A stretch of 64,000 nt of DNA, from assembly GCF_001553955.1 (NCBI RefSeq), contig NZ_CP014234.1:124001-188000 (forward strand), read 5' to 3'. The stretch comes from Moraxella osloensis. GTDB taxonomy: Bacteria > Pseudomonadota > Gammaproteobacteria > Pseudomonadales > Moraxellaceae. The notes below the pieces were generated by a model. The model had not been told where the DNA came from. It made no database searches and saw only the letters and a list, made by a program, of their open reading frames with translations. Within the stretch, counting starts at the first letter, position 1. Each line of letters begins with the position of its first letter. This document shows, one piece after another, positions 9,450 through 15,581 of the stretch. Position numbers and translations under genes: made by a program.

Positions 9450-9488
9450 GAAAACAAGCGTTATGAGAAAACAAGCGTTATGAGAAAA
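9438..9488 (+). repeat. 17-bp tandem triplication across the wrbA stop / DUF2069 start
   Basis: Three perfect consecutive copies of CAAGCGTTATGAGAAAA. Each contains ATGA, so each carries an overlapping stop (TGA) and start (ATG). The first copy holds the wrbA stop at 9447-9449 and the third holds the DUF2069 ATG at 9480. The two upstream ATGs each encode only MRKQAL before stopping at the next ATGA. Confidence 0.95.
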
Positions 9489-9682
9489 AAAGACCCGCAC
9501 TCACTATCTGCGCCAAAACCCATTTATCCCATCCACCGACGCTTAACCATAGTATGGTGGGTTTGGCTGGGGTTTCGATTGCTAGCAGTACCGCTATTGA
9601 CGCATTGGTTGGCAAGTGCAAAGCCTGCTATGGTCGGCGGGATTGCTTGGCAAGCTTTGTGGTTGATACCCGCGCTATTATC
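9480..9682 (+). pseudogene. DUF2069 membrane protein gene, 5' part, split by IS66-family insertion
   Basis: The first 67 codons of a small membrane protein resembling DUF2069 (conserved WLGFRLLAVPLL...WQALWLIPALL). The frame runs into the insertion element at 9683 and stops at once. Joining base 9682 to 12400 restores one uninterrupted 140-residue protein, so the break is purely the insertion and looks recent. A truncated peptide of 68 residues could still be made. Function of the family is unknown. In the ancestral layout it followed wrbA directly. Confidence 0.85.
9675..9682. repeat. Left copy of the IS66 target-site duplication
   Basis: The 8-bp sequence CTATTATC immediately before the left end of the element. 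The identical 8 bp follow the right end at 12392-12399. Eight-base duplications are standard for IS66-family transposition. Confidence 0.93.
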
Positions 9683-9763
9683 GTAAGCCCCCGACCATCC
9701 CACCTATTTCACCGTAAACTAAAGCGAGATAATGTCCATGATTTTCAGTAAATGGACATTAAC

Positions 9764-10174
9764 ATGGCAACCAACAAACCCAGACGCAAGACCTACAGTG
9801 ACGAATTCAAAGAATTTCTAGTCCAAGAAGCGATAAGCTCAGGACGGTCTATTGCCAGCATAGCCAGAGACAACGGCATCAACCAGAACCTATTGCACAA
9901 CTGGAAACGAGAACAAAAAGCCAAACAAGCCCAAACCGACCAAATACCCGCACTTATTGACAATGACGCTTACCGCAATACACCAACATTCATCCCTGTC
10001 AGTGTACAGCCAAAACCAAACCGTGAGCAAATCACCGATTTCATCACATCTAGGTCATCAGTCCTGACAGGTATAGAACTACAAATTCCCAGCCACAACA
10101 CAATGCCCATAAAACTCACTATCGACCAAATCGACACACACAGCCTACTCGAACTACTGCGGGGGCTACAATGA
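9764..10174 (+). CDS. tnpA: IS66 accessory protein TnpA (helix-turn-helix)
   Basis: A 136-residue protein with an N-terminal IS3/IS911-like helix-turn-helix (YSDEFKEFLVQEAISSGRS followed by IARDNGINQNLLHNW). It is the first gene of the IS66 three-gene set and is needed with TnpB and TnpC for transposition in characterised members. The frame is open four codons earlier; I start at the ATG at 9764 (MATNKPRRKTYS). Its stop overlaps the tnpB start as ATGA, indicating translational coupling. Confidence 0.88.
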   Translation: MATNKPRRKTYSDEFKEFLVQEAISSGRSIASIARDNGINQNLLHNWKREQKAKQAQTDQIPALIDNDAYRNTPTFIPVSVQPKPNREQITDFITSRSSVLTGIELQIPSHNTMPIKLTIDQIDTHSLLELLRGLQ

Positions 10175-10542
10175 ACCCCCTTATCAACCCCCAACAAATA
10201 TGGCTATCCACCGCTGCCATGGACATGCGAAGTGGCAGTAATAAACTACTCGCCTTCATCCTACAGCACCACCCAGGCATCCGCCCAAACTGTGCCTACC
10301 TATTTTACAACAAAGCAGGCACCCGGCTAAAAATACTCATCCATGACGGCCTGGGCATATGGCTATGCACCCGAGCACTGGATGATGGCAAATTTCACGG
10401 ACTTGGCGAACGCCTCATGCGACATCACAGTGCACCTAACCCAACCACAGGACTCACCATCAGCCATGAACAATTCAATGCCCTGATTAGTGGTTTGCCT
10501 TGGCACAACCTAGGCAAAGACATACTCACCCCTCTGACCTAA
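10171..10542 (+). CDS. tnpB: IS66 accessory protein TnpB
   Basis: A 123-residue protein of the IS66 Orf2 family. Typical features are IWLSTAAMDMRSGSNKLLAF near the N-terminus and GTRLKILIHDGLGIWLCTRAL in the middle. It overlaps tnpA by 4 bases (ATGA). Its exact biochemical role is unknown, but it is required for transposition in characterised IS66 elements. It looks full length. Confidence 0.9.
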   Translation: MNPLINPQQIWLSTAAMDMRSGSNKLLAFILQHHPGIRPNCAYLFYNKAGTRLKILIHDGLGIWLCTRALDDGKFHGLGERLMRHHSAPNPTTGLTISHEQFNALISGLPWHNLGKDILTPLT

Positions 10543-10626
10543 CCTGCCTTTATCATAAAGCCGCTAAATCTCAACTATCACCGCCCGTTAGCTGACAACC
10601 GATAACGGTTATGGCAAACTCATGCC

Positions 10627-12372
10627 ATGACCACCGCCCACCCATCCGACCCAATTGCGCCAAGCTATGCTGATTTATTAGCCCAAAACGCTCGGCTTCA
10701 ACAGCAGCTTGACGCACAAAAACAACATTACCAACAGCAAGCAGCGCAACTCAAACAGCAATACCAACAACAAATGGACGCTCAAAGGCAGCAATACGAA
10801 GCTAAGCTTGCTCGCATCAACCAAGAGCTCATTGACGCCATTGCCAAACAGCAACGTCTTATTCATCGGCTGTTTAGGCAAAAAAGCGAAGGCTTAACGC
10901 CCAAACAAACCCACTTAAACCAAGAAACCGCCCTAGAAGACCTAGCCTTGCTTGAACAAGCCCATGACAACTTCTTAGCCAATCTTAGCGATGACGAGCG
11001 AGCCAAACTGCCTGCTAGCAAGCCGATTAACACACAGAACGATAGCACAGACATTCAATCCAAAAAGCCAACTCAGCCTAGACGACAAAAACGCATCGTT
11101 ATCCCTGACAACCTCGACATTCACACCATCATTCATGAGCCACCGTCAATTACCTGTGAGTGTGGCTGTCAAATGACGCAAATGGGTCAAGATGTTCAAG
11201 ACAAACTTGGCTTTAAGCCAAAGCAGTTCTACCGTGAGCGTCATGTTTATCCCAAATACACCTGCCGTAATGCTCAGTGTCACCGTGAGAAACTGGTGCA
11301 AGCCAAAACCGAGCCTCAAATCATCGACAAAAGCATTGCCACCCCTGAGTTACTCGCTCACATCTTAATCAGTAAATACGCTGACCATCTGCCTTTATAC
11401 CGCCAAAGCCTGATTTATCAGCGTAGTGGGGTATATTTATCCGATTCAACCTTAGCCGATTGGGTCGGACGCTGTGGGGTGCAGCTTAGGTTTTTAGTTA
11501 ATCGATTAATCAAACTCATGCTTATTCAGCCAATTGTGCATGCGGATGAAACCCCAGTCAAAGTATTAAATGGCTATGGGATGAAAGATGCTAAAGGCAA
11601 GTTAAAGCAAGGCTATGTTTGGGCGTATGTGACCCCAAAGCACAGCCCAATCAAGGCGGTGGTGTATGACTTTGCTCAAGGTCGAGGTAGTGAGCATCCC
11701 AATGCGTTTTTAAAAGGCTTTAAGGGTAAGCTTATTTGCGATGGCTATAACGGCTACAAGCCATTATTTGGGCGAGGCGTGATTGAAGTGGGTTGTATGG
11801 CCCATGCCAGACGTAAGTTTCATGAGCTTCATGTGACAGGGCAGAGTCTTATTAGTATTGAGGCACTAGAACTGTTTCAATCGCTGTATGCCGTTGAGTG
11901 TGAGATTGATGAGCGGTTTGAGAAAAACCAAACCCCAATGCCCAGAGATGCCCAAATCGTTAGACAAATCAGGCAACAGAAGGCAAAGCCAATTGCGGAT
12001 AGGCTGTATGCGTGGTTACAACAGAAACGCTTAGGTACAACTAAGAATGCTGATATTACCAAGGCAATTGAGTATTGTTTAAAAAGGTGGCAGGCTCTGA
12101 CACGTTATTTGGATGATGGCAATTTGCCGATTGATAATAATTGGGCAGAGAATCAGATGCGTCCTTGGGCGCTCGGGCGTAAGAATTGGTTGTTCGCAGG
12201 GTCGCTTGAGAGCGGTCAGCGGGCGGCGAATGTTATGTCGCTTGTCCAGTCAGCTAGGCTTAATGGTCTTGACCCCTATGCGTATTTGGCAGATGTGCTT
12301 AGACGGCTGCCGACGCATAAAGATAAGTTCATTGATGATTTGCTACCTCATGTTTGGAAGCCTCCGCAATAG
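10627..12372 (+). CDS. tnpC: IS66 transposase TnpC (DDE type)
   Basis: A 581-residue transposase. Residues ~17-80 form a Gln-rich coiled coil or leucine-zipper region. Residues ~170-220 contain the IS66 zinc-binding domain (CECGCQ ... CRNAQCH). The DDE catalytic triad is visible as D307 in HADETPVKV, D372 in ICDGYNGYK and E508 in NNWAENQMRPWALGR. The length is normal for the larger IS66 members and no frameshift was seen. It is separated from tnpB by 84 bases with no gene. The stop codon lies only about 20 bases from the right end of the element. Confidence 0.93.
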   Translation: MTTAHPSDPIAPSYADLLAQNARLQQQLDAQKQHYQQQAAQLKQQYQQQMDAQRQQYEAKLARINQELIDAIAKQQRLIHRLFRQKSEGLTPKQTHLNQETALEDLALLEQAHDNFLANLSDDERAKLPASKPINTQNDSTDIQSKKPTQPRRQKRIVIPDNLDIHTIIHEPPSITCECGCQMTQMGQDVQDKLGFKPKQFYRERHVYPKYTCRNAQCHREKLVQAKTEPQIIDKSIATPELLAHILISKYADHLPLYRQSLIYQRSGVYLSDSTLADWVGRCGVQLRFLVNRLIKLMLIQPIVHADETPVKVLNGYGMKDAKGKLKQGYVWAYVTPKHSPIKAVVYDFAQGRGSEHPNAFLKGFKGKLICDGYNGYKPLFGRGVIEVGCMAHARRKFHELHVTGQSLISIEALELFQSLYAVECEIDERFEKNQTPMPRDAQIVRQIRQQKAKPIADRLYAWLQQKRLGTTKNADITKAIEYCLKRWQALTRYLDDGNLPIDNNWAENQMRPWALGRKNWLFAGSLESGQRAANVMSLVQSARLNGLDPYAYLADVLRRLPTHKDKFIDDLLPHVWKPPQ

Positions 12373-12391
12373 GGTATGGTCGGATGATTAC

Positions 12392-12399
12392 CTATTATC
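12392..12399. repeat. Right copy of the IS66 target-site duplication
   Basis: CTATTATC directly after the terminal TTAC of the element. It is identical to 9675-9682. Confidence 0.93.
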
Positions 12400-12619
12400 A
12401 ACGCCTTATATCGTCAAAGGCAAAAGCCCATATGCGCTATTGCTGCTAAGTATGCTCACTTTTGTATATTTGGGGGGCAGTGGTATGGTTGCACTAAAAT
12501 ACGGCTATCAAACGCATTGGGGGTTGATGGCTGTGTGGTTGGTGGATTTTGTTTTGCTAGGATGGGTCAATTACTGGCTATTTATTTTGTTAAAACGACT
12601 GCCAAAGATGAATGGCTAA
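12400..12619 (+). pseudogene. DUF2069 membrane protein gene, 3' part
   Basis: The continuation of the gene interrupted at 9682. Read in the restored frame it encodes 72 further residues, beginning TPYIVKGKSPYALLLL and ending KRLPKMNG, with two hydrophobic segments. It has no start of its own, although an ATG-initiated frame fused to the element's tail is open through here. It ends just before a strong terminator. Confidence 0.85.
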
Positions 12620-12624
12620 TTGCC

Positions 12625-12672
12625 AAAAGAGCGTACCTAAGTCTCGTACGCCCTGTCACGTACGCTCTTTTT
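12625..12672. terminator. Bidirectional rho-independent terminator
   Basis: Long stem AAAAGAGCGTAC / GTACGCTCTTTT, the 3' arm ending in T5. A second internal copy of GTACGC lies in the loop. It lies between the converging DUF2069 remnant and the esterase gene. Confidence 0.85.
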
Positions 12673-12699
12673 ATGCTAAAAAATTATGCTAAAACATCG

Positions 12700-13368
12700 T
12701 TAGGCCAACACATCATTTAGCCATTTACCGATAATTTTGAGTTGCGGCATACACACTTGGTGCGCAATCGGATAGCTGTAAAACTGCGGCTGATAACCTT
12801 TTGACTCAAGCCATGCTTTGGCTTCTTGCGCAAGCTGTACTGGGACAACAGGGTCTTGTGTGCCATGATGAATGGCAATGTTTAGATTTTTATTGGCATC
12901 ACTTAAAACTATGCTGTCTTTGGTCGCTAAATAAGTCGATAGGGCTAACAGTCCGGCTAATGGTTTGTCATAGGTTAACGCGGTTTGATAAGCGACGGCG
13001 CCACCTTGTGAAAACCCTGCAATCACTATATGCTCAGGTGACACGCCGCGCTCGGCTTCACGCGCGATTAATTCTCCAATCCAAGCCGCGGATTGTTCAA
13101 TCTGTGCGGTGTCGATTTTGCGCTCAAGCGACATTTCCAAAATATCATACCAAGCTGGCATCACATAACCTTGGTTGATGGTTACAGGAATGGCGGGAGC
13201 ATGGGGAAATACAAACCGCACGCCGTGGTTACCATCGAGTCCCAAGTCAGGGACGACTGGCTCAAAGTCGTGACCATTTGCGCCCAGTCCGTGTAGCCAG
13301 ATGACGGCTCTATCGATGGGTAAATTATTGGGATTGTGAATGACTTCAACGGTTTTTAAGTGCGGCAT
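12700..13368 (-). CDS. Phospholipase/carboxylesterase family alpha/beta hydrolase
   Basis: A 222-residue enzyme of the carboxylesterase/acyl-protein thioesterase group. It has the oxyanion region WLHGLGANGHDF at about residue 25, the nucleophile elbow GFSQGG near residue 117, an acidic residue in GTQDPVVP and the terminal AHQVCMPQL with the catalytic His. The physiological substrate is unknown; relatives hydrolyse short-chain esters and lysophospholipids. It is on the minus strand, 35 bases downstream of the ParA operon, with no terminator between them, so it could be read through from that operon. Confidence 0.88.
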   Translation of the reverse strand: MPHLKTVEVIHNPNNLPIDRAVIWLHGLGANGHDFEPVVPDLGLDGNHGVRFVFPHAPAIPVTINQGYVMPAWYDILEMSLERKIDTAQIEQSAAWIGELIAREAERGVSPEHIVIAGFSQGGAVAYQTALTYDKPLAGLLALSTYLATKDSIVLSDANKNLNIAIHHGTQDPVVPVQLAQEAKAWLESKGYQPQFYSYPIAHQVCMPQLKIIGKWLNDVLA

Positions 13369-13403
13369 TTTTTATTATTTCCCAATTAGTTGATTTTATA
13401 AGT

Positions 13404-14099
13404 TTAAATATTACCTTGATAAAGTAAACGTCTATCACTATCAGAAATCGATGTTAGCACTATATCTCTATAGCTTGGATTAATCTTAAAAATATTATCT
13501 CGAAATGAAAAAACAAGAATTGTAATGTATGTTTTGACAATTTTAATAGTATTTTTAATTAATTCATTTGCATATCGTTCGTCAAATATCGGAATATTTT
13601 TAAAAGCGGATAAATGCATCATATGGTGTTGATTTGCTGTATGAGTGTAAGAACATAAATTACTATATTCCGTATTCAAATTATTATACATAATTAAAAA
13701 ATTAGGATGACTGCAATTAGGATACTGTTTTGCAATATCAAAAATTTCATAAACGTGTTTTTTATTAACTATATCAGTGTCAACAAATAGCCCAATTGCC
13801 TTAATGAAATTCTCAATAGAACTTCTTAAAATCAGATTAGCAGGTTTATATAGCCCATGAGAAAAAAGAAGTATTACCTGACCGATATCAGAACAACTCT
13901 CTAGTAGTCTATTTTCAATATTTTTATCACATATATTTTGATGATTAATACCCCAAATTAAATGAGCATAAGAGAAGTAAATTTTATGTGACTTTTTTAG
14001 ATTAGAAACATATACATCATTTTGAGCTAATGTAGAAATTGAATAGTTTTTTATAAAATCATTTAATCGCTCAAAATCTTTGTCAATTTCTCTACTCAT
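13404..14099 (-). CDS. Uncharacterised helical protein, HEPN/DUF5677-like, third gene of ParA operon
   Basis: A 231-residue protein with no firm family assignment by eye. The open frame extends 13 codons upstream, but the ATG at 14099-14097 overlaps the stop of the preceding gene as ATGA, so I choose it. The chain appears mostly alpha-helical. A pattern seen in DUF5677 and related HEPN-like proteins is present: LYKPANLILRSSIENFIKA (R92 and E96) and later YSNLCSYTHT (Y145, H153). The classical HEPN RNase motif R-x4-6-H is not evident, so ribonuclease activity is only a possibility. The sequence is very AT-rich. Its coupling to the middle gene and to the ParA-type ATPase implies a joint function; I do not recognise a described system. 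Confidence 0.75.
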   Translation of the reverse strand: MSREIDKDFERLNDFIKNYSISTLAQNDVYVSNLKKSHKIYFSYAHLIWGINHQNICDKNIENRLLESCSDIGQVILLFSHGLYKPANLILRSSIENFIKAIGLFVDTDIVNKKHVYEIFDIAKQYPNCSHPNFLIMYNNLNTEYSNLCSYTHTANQHHMMHLSAFKNIPIFDERYANELIKNTIKIVKTYITILVFSFRDNIFKINPSYRDIVLTSISDSDRRLLYQGNI

Positions 14100-14602
14100 A
14101 TTATATTTCCTGAAAGAGAACGAATAACACTGTTCCAATCATATTTTTCAGTTTTATCACTTTTTATTTTTGCTAATATTTTCTCATCATGCATAATTTT
14201 ATCAATTGCATTTACCAACTTATCTAGCGAATTTTCATCCATTTCACTGATTGCACACAACATAGCCCCAATGATTTCATATCTGGATTTTTTGTCTGGA
14301 TTTTTTAGCCTTATACCTAGGAAATCACCAAAGTCAGACAAATCTGAATTCTTTTCAAAAATCTCTCTATCTTGAAAAAATTTTGGTAGTGTACCGACTA
14401 AGTAGTTTTTGTTTGAGTTTTCATGTTTATAACGTGTTAAATTATCAAATGAAGTGCTAAAATCATTTTTTTCTATTAAATACTTATATAAGTCATCTTT
14501 CCTGTTTTTAATATCAATAGAATTATATCTTGACATAATCCAAGAAAGCTCTTCCATAAAATTAAATAGCTCATTAATATCTTTCTTGGTAACATTGCTC
14601 AT
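14096..14602 (-). CDS. Uncharacterised protein, middle gene of ParA operon
   Basis: A 168-residue soluble-looking protein that I do not recognise. It has no signal peptide or membrane segment and is rich in Lys, Asp, Glu and Asn. Predicted helices lie at both ends (DINELFNFMEELSWIMSRY; ENSLDKLVNAIDKIM). Its ATG overlaps the ParA stop by 4 bases and its stop overlaps the next ATG by 4 bases. The operon therefore appears designed for stoichiometric translation of all three products. It is too unlike ParB to be called a ParB: I see no helix-turn-helix or nuclease motif. It could be an adaptor or cargo of the ATPase. That is inference. Confidence 0.72.
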   Translation of the reverse strand: MSNVTKKDINELFNFMEELSWIMSRYNSIDIKNRKDDLYKYLIEKNDFSTSFDNLTRYKHENSNKNYLVGTLPKFFQDREIFEKNSDLSDFGDFLGIRLKNPDKKSRYEIIGAMLCAISEMDENSLDKLVNAIDKIMHDEKILAKIKSDKTEKYDWNSVIRSLSGNII

Positions 14603-15438
14603 GATTTTTCCTGTGATTGAATTCTAGTTAAAATTTCATCAGTTAATTTGACTAATCTTAAACTTAAATCGGTGTCATTTAATGACAAAATATGACCACC
14701 GTTGATTTGGTCTTTCGCGATTTTTGTTTTTTTCGGTATGTGAGTTTTGAAAAGGAGTTCACTCCAATCTGATTTTTGAAGTTCCTCAATAGTTTGTTGA
14801 TGATTCAATGTAGCACCTTCTACTAAATTTAAGGCTACACCTAAACATTTTAAATCTTTCAACCTAAAATTTTTCTTTCTATATTCAATTACACTATTCA
14901 ACAAATTCATGCCAGTTACAGATAAAGGCTCTGGTTTAGAGACAATGATAAAATAATCAGAAGCAATCAAAGAGCTAGACATCCATATTGAAGGAGTAGG
15001 TGGAGTGTCTATTATTATAAAATCAAAATCGTCGTCAATTGTTTCTAAGAAATTTTCTAGCCTAAATTCTCTTCCTTCACCAGGGGACATTTCAACCTGA
15101 TATAATGACAAGTCACCAGGTAATAAGTACAAATTATCATTAATTTTAACAAATTCGAAGCATTCTTTTTGCTCATTATTTGCTGGTTGTATTCCATCCA
15201 CTGAACTAAATGAATATTGTTGCTCATTAAAAACAGATGAAATTGTACTTTTATCAAGTTTTTTATAATTAATGTATTCTTCAGCATCCATTAAGCATTG
15301 AGTAGCATTAAATTGGGGATCCATATCAATTACTAAAACTTTTTTGCTTCTTCTTTCAGCTAGACAATGTGCTAGATTAATTGCTAAAGTAGATTTTCCA
15401 ACACCACCTTTCATATTTACAAAACTTAAAACCTTCAA
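14599..15438 (-). CDS. ParA/MinD-type P-loop ATPase, first gene of three-gene operon
   Basis: A 279-residue ParA-superfamily ATPase. The deviant Walker A box KGGVGKST is at residues 10-17, with the signature lysine at residue 10. The A' region VIDMDPQFNATQ is at about 36-47 and Walker B FIIIDTPPTPS at 140-150. The start is TTG at 15438-15436. It follows AAGGGG by 6 bases and is the only start that keeps the first beta strand before the P-loop. Family members bind ATP as dimers and position plasmids, chromosomes or protein complexes. Here no ParB or parS-like repeats are adjacent, so classical partition is unlikely. Composition is much AT-richer than hrpA and the esterase gene on either side, suggesting transfer. 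The gene is driven by a good promoter at 15516-15544. Confidence 0.88.
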   Translation of the reverse strand: MKVLSFVNMKGGVGKSTLAINLAHCLAERRSKKVLVIDMDPQFNATQCLMDAEEYINYKKLDKSTISSVFNEQQYSFSSVDGIQPANNEQKECFEFVKINDNLYLLPGDLSLYQVEMSPGEGREFRLENFLETIDDDFDFIIIDTPPTPSIWMSSSLIASDYFIIVSKPEPLSVTGMNLLNSVIEYRKKNFRLKDLKCLGVALNLVEGATLNHQQTIEELQKSDWSELLFKTHIPKKTKIAKDQINGGHILSLNDTDLSLRLVKLTDEILTRIQSQEKS

Positions 15439-15515
15439 AGTTTTCCCCTTAAAATAAAATAGTATTTAAAAAATAAAAAAAATCCTAATTTTGTATAAGT
15501 TTAAAATTGCTCTTG

Positions 15516-15544
15516 ATTTTACCTAACTTTTCCCCATTTATCAA
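15516..15544 (-). promoter_or_regulatory. Promoter of the ParA operon
   Basis: On the minus strand: -35 TTGATA (15544-15539), 17-base spacer, -10 TAAAAT (15521-15516). Each hexamer is 5/6 to consensus and the spacing is ideal. Transcription would start about 70 bases before the TTG start codon. Confidence 0.6.
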
Positions 15545-15557
15545 AAAACTTTGATAA
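15538..15557. promoter_or_regulatory. Operator-like inverted repeat over the -35 box
   Basis: A perfect palindrome TTATCAAA-n4-TTTGATAA whose left arm covers the -35 hexamer of the ParA operon promoter. It also lies 25 bases before the hrpA start. A repressor bound here would block the operon, so autoregulation is plausible but not shown. Confidence 0.5.
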
Positions 15558-15581
15558 TTACAAAATAATTAGCCTAAGCAA

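Larger units (their letters stand above)
9683..12391 (+). mobile_element. Complete IS66-family insertion sequence
   Basis: A 2709-bp element with imperfect terminal inverted repeats. The left end begins GTAAGCCCCCGACCATCCC and the right end, read inward, begins GTAATCATCCGACCATACC. It is flanked by a perfect 8-bp direct repeat CTATTATC. It carries the three canonical genes tnpA, tnpB and tnpC, all apparently intact, in the same direction as the disrupted DUF2069 gene. Coding capacity, termini and target duplication are all complete, so the copy is probably still mobile or only recently arrived. Confidence 0.95.

Noticed and set aside
10709-10897. Asn-rich small frame inside tnpC
   Set aside because: It is an out-of-frame shadow of the Gln-rich coiled-coil region of the transposase.
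12113-12619. A 168-codon frame spanning the IS66 right end
   Set aside because: Its first part is an out-of-frame reading of tnpC and its second part is the DUF2069 tail, so it is a chance fusion, not a real gene.
14599-15438. ParA gene as part of an integrated plasmid partition locus
   Set aside because: No parB-like gene, helix-turn-helix protein, replication gene or iterated parS-like repeats are next to it, and the downstream genes do not resemble partition proteins.
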